Below, one piece after another: positions 1-7,580 of a DNA stretch of 15,648 nucleotides. The stretch covers positions 1 to 15,648 of the forward strand of contig JAYUZR010000039.1 in assembly GCA_043751595.1 (NCBI GenBank), in the 5' to 3' direction. Position numbers and translations under genes: made by a program. The notes below the pieces were generated by a model. That model ran no database searches and was not told where the DNA came from. It was given only the letters and a program-made list of their open reading frames with translations. Each line of letters begins with the position of its first letter. Position 1 is the first letter of the stretch. This DNA is from JAYUZR01 sp043751595 (lineage in GTDB: Bacteria; Patescibacteriota; UBA1384; CAILIB01).

Positions 1-2
1 GT

Positions 3-143
3 GCCCTCTGTGCCCACAGAAAACGCCGTTACTTGGTTACTAAAGCCTTCGTAGTGTACCCAGAAATGGCGGATGTGTCTAGGTTTATAGTGTCTGACCA
101 TTTACAGGAGCGTACAATTTTGAGAAGAGCTAGGTGCGCTTAA
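3..143 (+). CDS. Possible C-terminal end of a truncated hypothetical protein
   Basis: Reading from base 3, this frame is open from the window edge to a TAA at 141-143, giving 46 residues with no start inside the window. The peptide is basic, with an RKRRY stretch near the start and RRAR near the end, and no motif I recognise. The next plus-strand gene starts about 35 bases downstream, so the two could share a transcript that ends at the hairpin near 640. A frame this short can stay open by chance. The other two plus frames hit stops within about 55 bases, and at least two of the three minus frames are interrupted. This is a weak call that depends on sequence left of the window. Confidence 0.4.
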   Translation, partial: ALCAHRKRRYLVTKAFVVYPEMADVSRFIVSDHLQERTILRRARCA

Positions 144-178
144 ATAGTGCGTATCAAATAAAAAGGAACGAAGTAATA

Positions 179-607
179 ATGGGAGATACAGAAAATATCG
201 AACCGGACGACGTAAAGACTGGAGTCGTCATCTCAGTAACTTCAATAGGCTACACAATCTGTGTATCCTACCTATCTGGACTCATTTTCTGGCTATACAG
301 GCTTGGTGAGCAAGAAAGTGTAAGCTGGATAGATAGTCAGCAATGCCTCGCCTGCGAGCTACTGGCCATGCGAGAAAAGATTGAGCCAGTTTTAAACGAC
401 CTGCAACAAGGCGTAGTAATGAACTCTAGGGAGATGGTTGCCATGTCAGCTGAGTTACGCGATTCGATTCGTCTCACGCAGCTGAATCTGTGCGCACAAC
501 TACTAGGGGCTGTACCAACCCAATCCAAAGTCGGAGATGGTGAATCAATCGTTTGCGGAACCTTCTTACTAGGATTAATCGATGGTCAGCTCAGAGATCT
601 AGAATAG
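179..607 (+). CDS. Hypothetical small membrane-anchored protein, 142 aa
   Basis: I do not recognise the family. I chose the ATG at 179 because an AAGGA-type ribosome binding site lies about 10 bases upstream. A longer version from GTG at 134 would add 15 residues but has no comparable site. After an acidic N-terminus (MGDTENIEPDD), residues about 14-41 are hydrophobic and can form one membrane segment or a tight hairpin. The remaining ~100 residues are a soluble, mostly helical region with several Cys (CLACELL, NLCAQLL, IVCGTF). The C-terminal part is amphipathic and could form a short coiled coil. The gene stands on the opposite strand to infB and ends just before a strong hairpin terminator. 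It looks like a lineage-specific accessory gene. Confidence 0.6.
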   Translation: MGDTENIEPDDVKTGVVISVTSIGYTICVSYLSGLIFWLYRLGEQESVSWIDSQQCLACELLAMREKIEPVLNDLQQGVVMNSREMVAMSAELRDSIRLTQLNLCAQLLGAVPTQSKVGDGESIVCGTFLLGLIDGQLRDLE

Positions 608-622
608 GCACACAAGAAACAG

Positions 623-659
623 AAAGAGCCTCCTACGTAGCAACGTAGGAGGCTCTTTT
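623..659. terminator. Bidirectional intrinsic terminator between converging genes
   Basis: A perfect 13-bp GC-rich stem (GAGCCTCCTACGT at 626-638 with its complement at 643-655) closes on an AGCA loop. A/T pairs extend it on both sides. The plus strand continues with a T run. The minus strand continues with a T-rich tract read from 605-625. It can therefore end both the plus-strand gene stopping at 607 and infB, which stops at 677. Confidence 0.9.
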
Positions 660-676
660 CAAAAAAAACTAATCTA

Positions 677-2464
677 CTAAATATCCAGCGTCTTGCGCTC
701 TTTCTTCTCGGTGTAGAAGCGTAGGATATCGCCCTCGGCAACTTCTTCTTTACCAGCACCAAGCTCAAGCTCGATACCGCACTCAGACCCTGCCTGTACC
801 GACTTAACTTCGTCTTTAGCGCGGCGAAGCGTCTTAAGCTTTCCAGAAGAAATTACTTCTCCTTTGCGCAGCACCTGCACCAGTGAAGGTAGGACCAGTG
901 TCCCGGTCTCAACCATACCTCCAACCACAATGTGCTTTCGGTTATCGCGGAAGCGGGCCAGAATATTAAGGCGGCCCATCTCTTGCTGCACAGTAACCAT
1001 TGGCATAAGGGAAGCGAGCACATCCTTAATGGCATCAAAGAGTTCGTATACTACGCTATAGAGCGTAACAGCTACCTTCTCGCGGTCGGCCAAGGTCTTA
1101 ACCACTGCAGGAATACGGGTGTTAAAGCCTACTACCAGGGCGCGAGCAGTCTTAGCCATGGTTACATCACCTTCGGCAATATCGCCTACACCATCGGCCA
1201 CAATGCGTACCTCTACGTCTGGGCTCTTGTAGGTGTTAAGTGTATCGCGAATAGCCTCGAGCGACCCCTTAGTATCTGCCTTGATAACCAGGTTAAGAAT
1301 GCTGCGATCTCCTTCTTTTTGAGTAGCAGATGAAGCAGAAGAAGCCAGAGCAGAAACAGCACGAAGCGCAGTAGTAGAACGAATAGTTTGCTTAGCCGTT
1401 TCTTTAGCCTCTTTTTCGGTGCCGGTAACCGCAAGCTGATCCCCAAACTGAGGAACCCCAGAAAGACCACTTACCTCTACTGGCATGGCCGGAGTAGCTA
1501 CCTCGAGGCGGCGACCGCGGTGATCGGTAAGGGTACGAACGCGACCACTAACAGGACCGACGGAGAAGTAATCACCTACTTTAATTGAACCATTCTGGAT
1601 AAGAACGGTAGCAACCGCTCCCACACCTGGGCGAAGATTAGACTCTACCACTACACCAACCGCTGGAACGATGTAATTAGCCTGAAGCTCACGGATATCG
1701 GTAGAGAGCAGAATAAGCTCGAGCAGCTCTGGAACACCCTTACCGTTAATAGCGGAGATAGGTGCTACAACGGTAGACCCACCCCATTCTTCTGGCATAA
1801 GATCGTGCTCAACCAACTCCCCCTTAACGCGCTCAATATCGGCATCTGGCTTATCAATTTTGTTGATAGCAACCATAATAGGCACTTTGTGGGCACGAGC
1901 ATGCTTTAGGGCCTCAATCGTCTGAGGCTTCATACCATCGTCGGCGGCAACCACCAGGATAACCAGATCGGTAATTTTAGCACCGTGGCGACGCATGGCC
2001 TCGAAGGCGGAGTGACCCGGGGTATCGAGGAAGGTAATAGTGCGAGGATCGCCACCTTCTTTAGGAGTAACCTGCACCTGGTAGGAACTAATTGCCTGAG
2101 TAATACCACCGGCTTCTTTAGCAGCAACACTGGTTTTGCGGATGGTATCGAGCAAGGTAGTCTTACCGTGATCGACGTGACCCATGATGGTAACAATTGC
2201 AGGACGAGCCTCCAACTTACCGCCAGTAGCACTTACCAGCTCTGCCGTAGTAGTGGCAGCTGGCTGATCTTTACGGGCAACCTGTATACCGAAATCGTCC
2301 GCAATAATAGCCGCAGTATCGAAATCGATATCCTGATTAATAGTAGCAGGCAACCCAAAGCCGATCAGACGCGTAATAACTGAAGTTACTGGCTGTCCGA
2401 TAGCGTCTGCCAGCTCTTTAACCGTAAGAATAGCTGGGAGAATTTTTGGTGTTGAATCTGCCAT
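677..2464 (-). CDS. infB: Translation initiation factor IF-2 (short form)
   Basis: IF2 is the GTPase that places initiator fMet-tRNA on the 30S subunit and promotes 50S joining. An IF2_N-like helical region covers residues ~10-60 (LTVKELADAIGQ). The GTPase domain follows with clear motifs: G1 GHVDHGKT at 95-102, G2 GGITQ at 119-123, G3 DTPGH at 147-151, G4 NKID at 201-204 and G5 SAI at 237-239. After it come the EF-Tu-like domain II, the IF2 domain III and the C-terminal fMet-tRNA-binding domain ending near TLDI. At 595 residues it is much shorter than the ~890-residue E. coli form because the long charged N-terminal extension is absent. This is usual in small genomes and many Gram-positives. 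There is no Shine-Dalgarno sequence. The start is preceded by a pyrimidine-rich tract (TTCCCTTTTACTCT). A terminator separates it from the upstream membrane-protein gene, so it is probably transcribed alone. Confidence 0.97.
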   Translation of the reverse strand: MADSTPKILPAILTVKELADAIGQPVTSVITRLIGFGLPATINQDIDFDTAAIIADDFGIQVARKDQPAATTTAELVSATGGKLEARPAIVTIMGHVDHGKTTLLDTIRKTSVAAKEAGGITQAISSYQVQVTPKEGGDPRTITFLDTPGHSAFEAMRRHGAKITDLVILVVAADDGMKPQTIEALKHARAHKVPIMVAINKIDKPDADIERVKGELVEHDLMPEEWGGSTVVAPISAINGKGVPELLELILLSTDIRELQANYIVPAVGVVVESNLRPGVGAVATVLIQNGSIKVGDYFSVGPVSGRVRTLTDHRGRRLEVATPAMPVEVSGLSGVPQFGDQLAVTGTEKEAKETAKQTIRSTTALRAVSALASSASSATQKEGDRSILNLVIKADTKGSLEAIRDTLNTYKSPDVEVRIVADGVGDIAEGDVTMAKTARALVVGFNTRIPAVVKTLADREKVAVTLYSVVYELFDAIKDVLASLMPMVTVQQEMGRLNILARFRDNRKHIVVGGMVETGTLVLPSLVQVLRKGEVISSGKLKTLRRAKDEVKSVQAGSECGIELELGAGKEEVAEGDILRFYTEKKERKTLDI

Positions 2465-2534
2465 AGAGTAAAAGGGAATTATGAACGCACAAAGGGGCCC
2501 TTTGGGCTTATCCTTGGCACCTTAGCAGATCGTG

Positions 2535-2583
2535 AAAAAAAGGGCTACGGCACTCGAGTAGTAATCGCAGAACCGATAGCCCC
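2535..2583 (-). terminator. Intrinsic terminator upstream of infB
   Basis: Read on the minus strand, GGGCTATCGG (2582-2573) pairs with CCGTAGCCC (2550-2542) with one bulged T and a ~22-base loop. A run of seven T (2541-2535) follows directly. It sits just after the membrane-protein gene ending at 2601, and so separates that operon from infB. Confidence 0.75.
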
Positions 2584-2600
2584 GCCGATTACATTATTCC

Positions 2601-4016
2601 TTAGAAGCGTTGCGCATAGTGAAGAGCCTCGCCCAAACCATCATAGGTACGCTCTGAGAGATAGATATAAACGTGGCGGTCGCCTGCATTTACTGGCAGC
2701 TTCTCTACCAAGTAGTGTTCAACTTCTCCTATTTTTTTGCGATACACCACATTATTTGGATCAATGACATCAGGATTTAGCATATAGCCACTAGGAATAG
2801 CACGTACTTGAGCACTACTTTCGATGCGGTAGCCACTTGGTCCATTTCCTAGGGTCGCAGATGAAGCGTCATATTCTCCGACCAAGTATTCCGTTACCTC
2901 ATCCCTCTCAGAAGTGACCACTTCCTGATTATCCCACCGCTCAAACTGCAGCCGATCTTGGCATGCAACCATAATATGAGTGGGATCCATCCAGTCTCCA
3001 CCAAGATCAATTGGCTTGACTGGCTGTTTTTGAAGAGCGCAGGATACTTTTGGATTCCAAAGGGCAAACTGACCCGCAATAAGTAGCACACCCACTAGAA
3101 TCAACGCACTGAAAAAGCGAGCAAGTTTTTTATGTGTTGTTTTTAGATTAAGAACCACCCAGGCCAGACACCAGAAGAAGCTTACAGGAACCCAGAGCCA
3201 GAAGAAGGCCAGTGGATAGAGTGGCGCAAAGAATGGCTGGAACATGACCACAAAACTTGCTAAGGCACAACCAGTAAGCGCGATCAATACTAGAGAAAGT
3301 AGTTCAAAAGACTTTTCAGAAGAGGGTTTTTTTCGTGCCACTGCTAGTAACTCGCGTTGTCGGAATATACTTACCCATGCAAGGTAAGCGAGAACCTCTA
3401 CATATACTAGCTCAAAGCCAGCGCTAAAATTAATACCAACTCCTGCAAGACTACCTTGGCGTGCCCAGATAAAATCGACCATATAGGCTAGGAACACACC
3501 CACTGAAAACATCTGTAACAGCGCGATAGCAATTCGATTGCCATGACGGATCAGATTGGCAAGTAGGTAGTAGATGACTAGTAATCCTAGGCTACTTACA
3601 AAAGGCGCAAGCAACCGCAAAGAAACCGGCATTGCCTGCCACTCGTCGCCAGGTAAAAACTGATTACCCTGAATAAGAATAGCAATTCCAGCAATTATTC
3701 CGTTAAAAGCAAAACCGAGACCGCCTAGCACAAGCAATAACCAAGGTACCGCCCGAATATAAGCAGGAGCTTCTAGAGAGGTATCGTCTTCCTTTAAGGA
3801 AGGAAGACGAAAGTGAAAGGCCTCGGTCTTAATACCAATACCGATAAAGAGTGCAAAGCTGAGCGCAAAGATAATGCGCATAAGACTATCAATTGGCTGA
3901 TTAAACGAAACAGCCACCGCACAGGTAATGAAATATAAAACCACAAACCCAATAAAGCCATACCAGGCCGCCTGGCCCTTTGCTTTTTCTTCCCGCTCAT
4001 CTAGATGCTGTTTCAT
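2601..4016 (-). CDS. Polytopic membrane protein with C-terminal extracytoplasmic domain
   Basis: This 471-residue protein has about nine hydrophobic segments, near residues 16-36, 43-62, 88-116, 133-155, 161-185, 196-218, 237-260, 266-290 and 298-320. A soluble region of ~150 residues (321-471) follows. With a charged cytoplasmic N-terminus, nine segments would place that domain outside the cell. It contains two cysteines (C326, C352) that could pair. The N-terminal DERE...KA...GQAAWY pattern before the first segment recalls small membrane proteins (DUF2178/DUF3796 type) that are often paired with XRE regulators, but the rest is much longer than those and I cannot name the family. Its ATG overlaps the stop of the upstream regulator gene (ATGA), so translation is probably coupled. 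No catalytic motif is visible. A sensing or transport role would be speculation. Confidence 0.8.
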   Translation of the reverse strand: MKQHLDEREEKAKGQAAWYGFIGFVVLYFITCAVAVSFNQPIDSLMRIIFALSFALFIGIGIKTEAFHFRLPSLKEDDTSLEAPAYIRAVPWLLLVLGGLGFAFNGIIAGIAILIQGNQFLPGDEWQAMPVSLRLLAPFVSSLGLLVIYYLLANLIRHGNRIAIALLQMFSVGVFLAYMVDFIWARQGSLAGVGINFSAGFELVYVEVLAYLAWVSIFRQRELLAVARKKPSSEKSFELLSLVLIALTGCALASFVVMFQPFFAPLYPLAFFWLWVPVSFFWCLAWVVLNLKTTHKKLARFFSALILVGVLLIAGQFALWNPKVSCALQKQPVKPIDLGGDWMDPTHIMVACQDRLQFERWDNQEVVTSERDEVTEYLVGEYDASSATLGNGPSGYRIESSAQVRAIPSGYMLNPDVIDPNNVVYRKKIGEVEHYLVEKLPVNAGDRHVYIYLSERTYDGLGEALHYAQRF

Positions 4017-4225
4017 GATTCGGTAGTACTAATACTAAAAATATCTTCAATAGATTTGTTAAATACTTTGGCAATGCGCCAAGCCAGTCCAAGAGAAGGC
4101 ATGTAATCGCCCTTCTCTAGGAAGACAATCGTTTTACGCGAAACACCAACCAAGGCCGCTAGCTGGTCTTGGGTGAGATCTTGCGTAGCACGAAGCTCCC
4201 GAATAGTGGTTGTGTACTTTTCCAT
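4013..4225 (-). CDS. XRE-family HTH transcriptional regulator, 70 aa
   Basis: This is a single-domain Cro/C1-type DNA-binding protein. The helix-turn-helix lies at about residues 18-45: LTQDQLAALVGVSRKTIVFLE contains the turn-forming GVS and a recognition helix, and the family-typical EKGDYMPSLGLAWRIAKVF follows. The protein is almost entirely this domain, and it resembles the small regulators that accompany membrane-protein partners in many Gram-positives. The stop codon overlaps the start of the membrane-protein gene by four bases. It probably controls its own two-gene operon and perhaps the divergent gene at 4363. Only a GGGG run adjoins the ATG, with no properly spaced Shine-Dalgarno sequence. 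TGA is the stop, which supports the standard meaning of TGA in this genome. Confidence 0.88.
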   Translation of the reverse strand: MEKYTTTIRELRATQDLTQDQLAALVGVSRKTIVFLEKGDYMPSLGLAWRIAKVFNKSIEDIFSISTTES

Positions 4226-4234
4226 CCCCAGGAG

Positions 4235-4273
4235 TGTAACGTATTTGTATCAATTTGGGAAGTGCTTGTTACA
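4235..4273. promoter_or_regulatory. Divergent control region with TGTAAC/GTTACA dyad
   Basis: The 137-base gap between the divergent XRE gene and the plus-strand gene at 4363 contains an inverted repeat, TGTAAC (4235-4240) and GTTACA (4268-4273), 27 bases apart. On the minus strand a possible -10-like ATACAAAT lies between the arms. XRE regulators commonly bind short dyads at their own promoters, so this is a candidate operator. Arms of only six bases can occur by chance. Confidence 0.3.
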
Positions 4274-4362
4274 TACCTTATTTCTAAAAGTAGAAGAATG
4301 CTACTCGGAGTGCTATACCTTTATAAATACAAAAAAGACCCTCTGATGGGCAGGAGTTAGGA

Positions 4363-4983
4363 ATGAATGAGCTACAGAAAGCAGTGCAACGAGCGATCGA
4401 GGTGCACGGTGAAAAAGTAAGAAGGTTTCCGGCAGTGGGTTGGTACTATCTTAGCGACCTTGTAAGTATTGGAGAGATTACTCTCAAATCTCATCTACCA
4501 GTATCGATTGATCCTACACGCATACAACAAATCGCAAGTAGTATTGGTACAGATGGCCCTTTTGAGCGTAGAGGATGGCACCGGCACATTCTGGTACGTA
4601 AGAGGGGTATATATCCCCCTGAATTAGCACCATACGAGTGGAGCATTCTTCGAGCAGTGCATACGCTAGGTTCGGCAGTGAAGCGCGAAGCTTTGGCGCA
4701 AGAAGTTGGTAGGAGTTCTGGCACTATTGCCAGCCAAGCTCACCGTCTTATTTCTAAAAAACTGATAATTTTTGAGAGAGGAATGGGCTACAGCCTACTC
4801 GCATCACCTGAATCTTGGATATGGGTATGGGAGCAAGAAGCAATAAAAGGGAAACTTGTAAGCCTAGCGCATCCCGAAGACTATCAAATAGTAGCAAATG
4901 CAGAACAGGTATTAGTTGAGGACAATGACCCAGGCAGGGAATACATCAGATCTCTGATTGAAAGGCTTCAGGATCTACTCTAA
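4363..4983 (+). CDS. Hypothetical winged-helix-like protein, 206 aa
   Basis: The ATG at 4363 has an AGGAG Shine-Dalgarno sequence at 4352-4356, six bases upstream. Residues ~88-147 read like a MarR/ArsR-style winged helix: a first helix (YEWSILRAVHTLG), a helix-turn-helix (REALAQEVGRSSGTIASQAHRLISKKL) and a wing (IIFERGMGYSLLA). The first ~85 residues and the last ~55 match nothing I know. The C-terminal helix (REYIRSLIERLQDLL) is amphipathic and could dimerise. The protein lacks signal peptides and membrane segments, so it should be cytoplasmic. It sits alone between a divergent XRE operon and a bidirectional terminator, and its arginines are often AGA/AGG, unlike the housekeeping genes nearby. 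It is plausibly a lineage-specific DNA-binding protein; its target is unknown. Confidence 0.7.
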   Translation: MNELQKAVQRAIEVHGEKVRRFPAVGWYYLSDLVSIGEITLKSHLPVSIDPTRIQQIASSIGTDGPFERRGWHRHILVRKRGIYPPELAPYEWSILRAVHTLGSAVKREALAQEVGRSSGTIASQAHRLISKKLIIFERGMGYSLLASPESWIWVWEQEAIKGKLVSLAHPEDYQIVANAEQVLVEDNDPGREYIRSLIERLQDLL

Positions 4984-4987
4984 AAAG

Positions 4988-5026
4988 AAAACTCCCCCGC
5001 ACTCGACTGAGCGCGGGGGAGTTTTT
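4988..5026. terminator. Bidirectional intrinsic terminator
   Basis: AAAACTCCCCCGC (4988-5000) pairs perfectly with GCGGGGGAGTTTT (5013-5025) around a 12-base loop. T runs follow in both directions. It serves the plus-strand gene ending at 4983 and gyrA ending at 5043. Confidence 0.92.
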
Positions 5027-5042
5027 AATTCAGCCAGTAACC

Positions 5043-7571
5043 CTACACCACCGGCGGAATAACCAACTCTTCTTCACTTGCATCAAGTAGCGCTCCACCG
5101 GCTACCTTATCTGCACCCGTAAGGCGCATAAGGGTAACACCTTGAGTAACGCGTCCGAGCATCTTCACGCTCTTCATCGGAATGCGCAGTGCCGTTCCTT
5201 TTTGAGAAATAAGAAAGAGCTCGCCGGTTTCATCTGCCACTACACAAGAGTAGACCAGTTCTCCCACCTTAGGCGTAACGGCCGCGGCTTTAATTCCCAT
5301 CCCGCCACGAGCCTGAGGCTCGAAGTGAGAAAGAAGGGTGCGCTTACCGAATCCATTTTCGAAAACGGTTATCACGCTGGCGGTTTCCATCGCCTGCTTA
5401 TCAAGCACATCCATGGCTACTACCCTATCTTCTGGGCGAAGCTTCATGCCACGAACACCGGCAGCACTGCGGCCAGTAGGACGAACATCGGTCTCGTTAA
5501 AGAGAATTGCCTGAGCCTTGGCGCTAAGCATGAGGACGGTATCGCTTCCGTTGGATGGCTTTACCCACTTCAGCTTGTTACCAGCTCCAAGGGTGATGGC
5601 GATAATACCGGTCTTGCGAACATTGGCGTAGGCCGAAACTAGGGTCTTTTTGATCGTTCCATCAACCGTTCCCATAATAAAGTAACCTTCGCCCTGCTCA
5701 ACTGTTTTGGGCAGCGTAAGTACAGCTGTAACCTTCTCGTCTTGCCCAATCTGGATCAGGTTAACAATTGCTTGTCCCTTAGCCTGACGGGCCGCCGAGG
5801 TAATCTCATACACGTTGGTCTTGTACAGCTTTCCTTGATCGGTAAAGAAGTAAATAAGGTCGTGCGTCTTAGCGCTTACCAGGTAAGCAACCTCATCCTC
5901 ATCCTTAGTACTCATTCCAACCACTCCCTTACCTCCCCTACCCTGACTCTTATAAGTATCGCGAGCGACACGCTTAATGTAGTTGGTGCGGGTAAGTGAG
6001 ATAATTACGTCTTCATTTGGAATCAGATCTTCTGGAGTGAAGCCATTAAGATCGTACGGAAGGATGGTGGTTTTGCGAGGAACGGCAAAACTATCTTTAA
6101 CTTCAAGCGTTTCTTCGCGAATCAAGGTCAAAATCTTTTCTTCGTGTGCCAAGAGGTCCATAAGGTAGGCAATATACTTCATCTTCTCATCGTACTCGCC
6201 TTGCAGGCGGTCGCGCTCAAGACCTACCAGAGCAGAAAGGCGAAGGTCGAGGATAGCGTTAGCCTGCGCCTCACTCAGCTTGAACCGGCTAATAAGCGCT
6301 TCACGAGCAACTTCTCGGTTTTTAGAGGCGCGGATAATGGCGACCACTTCGTCAATGGCATCAAGGGCGATCAACAATCCCTCAAGGATGTGTGCGCGAT
6401 CCTGAGCCTTGCGCAGTTCAAACTCGCTGCGGCGGCGCACCACAATCTGGCGGTGTTTAATAAACTCGCCAAGAATATCTTTAAGACCAAGCACCTTGGG
6501 TTCGATCCCATCTACCAGAGCCAACATATTGGCGTGGTACATAGTTTGCAAAGGAGTCATCTCGTAAAGCTGGTTAAGCACCTTTTTCGGGTAACTATTC
6601 CCCTTAAGATCTACCACGATGCGAATACCATTGCGGTTAGACTCATCACGGATATCAGAGATACCCTCGATGCGCTTTTCCTTAACCAGATCAGCAATCT
6701 TAGTTACCAGATCTGCTTTATTTACCTGATACGGAATCTGGGAAACCACAATACGGAACCCACCCTTACGCTCCTCAATAGCGGTAATCGAGCGAAGGGC
6801 AAACTTACCCTTACCAGTGGTGTACATCTCACGCACTCCCCCACCTGCGTAGAGCTCGGCCCCGGTTGGGAAATCGGGACCAGGGATATGCTGCATCAAT
6901 TCTTCAACCGTAATCTCAGGGTTATCGATCTGAGCGATTACACCGTCACACAGCTCTCCCAGGTTGTGACTTGGGATATTAGTAGCCATACCAACTGCGA
7001 TACCGATGGTCCCGTTAAGGAGCAAGCCAGGTACGCGACTTGGCAAAATACTTGGCTCGCGGAGCGATCCATCGTAGTTATCCACAAAATCGACGGTATC
7101 TTTATCGATATCGGCCAGCATCTCTTCGCCGAGCTTACTCATGCGAGCCTCGGTGTAGCGTTCTGCGGCCGGATTATCGCCATCAATTGATCCAAAGTTT
7201 CCTTGACCGTCTACCAACACCTGACGAAGCGAAAACGGCTGGGCCATACGCGCCATCGCATCGTAAATAGCCGCATTACCGTGTGGGTGGTACTTACCCA
7301 TTACATCACCGGTGATACGAGCCGATTTTACGTATTTTACGTTGTGGCGAACGCCCATCATGCTCATCGCGTACAAAATACGGCGGTGAATCGGCTTCAT
7401 ACCATCACGCACATCTGGTAGCGCGCGCGAAACGATAACCGACATCGCGTAACTAAGGTACGACGTCTCCATCTCATCTACCAACTCCTGGCTAGAAATC
7501 GCTCCCTGTCCGTTATTGGCGAGACCGGGTTCGATGACTTCTTCTGGGGTACTATCTTGTGATTCTGGCAT
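5043..7571 (-). CDS. gyrA: DNA gyrase subunit A
   Basis: This is the breakage-reunion subunit of gyrase, which with GyrB introduces negative supercoils using ATP. Residues ~30-510 form the winged-helix/tower/coiled-coil core, with the active-site tyrosine at Y139 in AAERYTE. The usual residue before RYTE is Met; here it is Glu. The C-terminal beta-pinwheel carries a GyrA box, QGRGGKG at 543-549, which supports gyrase rather than topoisomerase IV. At 842 residues the length is close to the E. coli form (875). In the quinolone-determining region, HPHGNAAIYD replaces E. coli HPHGDSAVYD, so the Ser83 position is Ala100. The acidic residue equivalent to Asp87 is kept (D104). Nine bases separate it from gyrB, with no Shine-Dalgarno sequence, so the two are surely cotranscribed. 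Confidence 0.98.
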   Translation of the reverse strand: MPESQDSTPEEVIEPGLANNGQGAISSQELVDEMETSYLSYAMSVIVSRALPDVRDGMKPIHRRILYAMSMMGVRHNVKYVKSARITGDVMGKYHPHGNAAIYDAMARMAQPFSLRQVLVDGQGNFGSIDGDNPAAERYTEARMSKLGEEMLADIDKDTVDFVDNYDGSLREPSILPSRVPGLLLNGTIGIAVGMATNIPSHNLGELCDGVIAQIDNPEITVEELMQHIPGPDFPTGAELYAGGGVREMYTTGKGKFALRSITAIEERKGGFRIVVSQIPYQVNKADLVTKIADLVKEKRIEGISDIRDESNRNGIRIVVDLKGNSYPKKVLNQLYEMTPLQTMYHANMLALVDGIEPKVLGLKDILGEFIKHRQIVVRRRSEFELRKAQDRAHILEGLLIALDAIDEVVAIIRASKNREVAREALISRFKLSEAQANAILDLRLSALVGLERDRLQGEYDEKMKYIAYLMDLLAHEEKILTLIREETLEVKDSFAVPRKTTILPYDLNGFTPEDLIPNEDVIISLTRTNYIKRVARDTYKSQGRGGKGVVGMSTKDEDEVAYLVSAKTHDLIYFFTDQGKLYKTNVYEITSAARQAKGQAIVNLIQIGQDEKVTAVLTLPKTVEQGEGYFIMGTVDGTIKKTLVSAYANVRKTGIIAITLGAGNKLKWVKPSNGSDTVLMLSAKAQAILFNETDVRPTGRSAAGVRGMKLRPEDRVVAMDVLDKQAMETASVITVFENGFGKRTLLSHFEPQARGGMGIKAAAVTPKVGELVYSCVVADETGELFLISQKGTALRIPMKSVKMLGRVTQGVTLMRLTGADKVAGGALLDASEEELVIPPVV

Positions 7572-7580
7572 GGTTCAAGC

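Noticed and set aside
134..178. GTG at 134 as an alternative start of the first complete gene
   Set aside because: No ribosome binding site at a good distance. The ATG at 179 has an AAGGA sequence about ten bases upstream.
2491..2503. Near-palindrome AAAGGGGCCCTTT upstream of infB
   Set aside because: It leaves no room for a hairpin loop and is not followed by a T run. The real terminator is the hairpin at 2535-2583.
4169..4360. 63-residue plus-strand frame just before 4363
   Set aside because: It overlaps the start of the XRE regulator gene in antisense and its peptide has no features. The region is better explained as divergent promoters.
6144..7190. 348-residue open frame on the plus strand, antisense to gyrA
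   Set aside because: It lies entirely within gyrA, whose protein sequence is unmistakable. No recognisable domains are seen, and long antisense frames often arise from the codon bias of the opposite gene.
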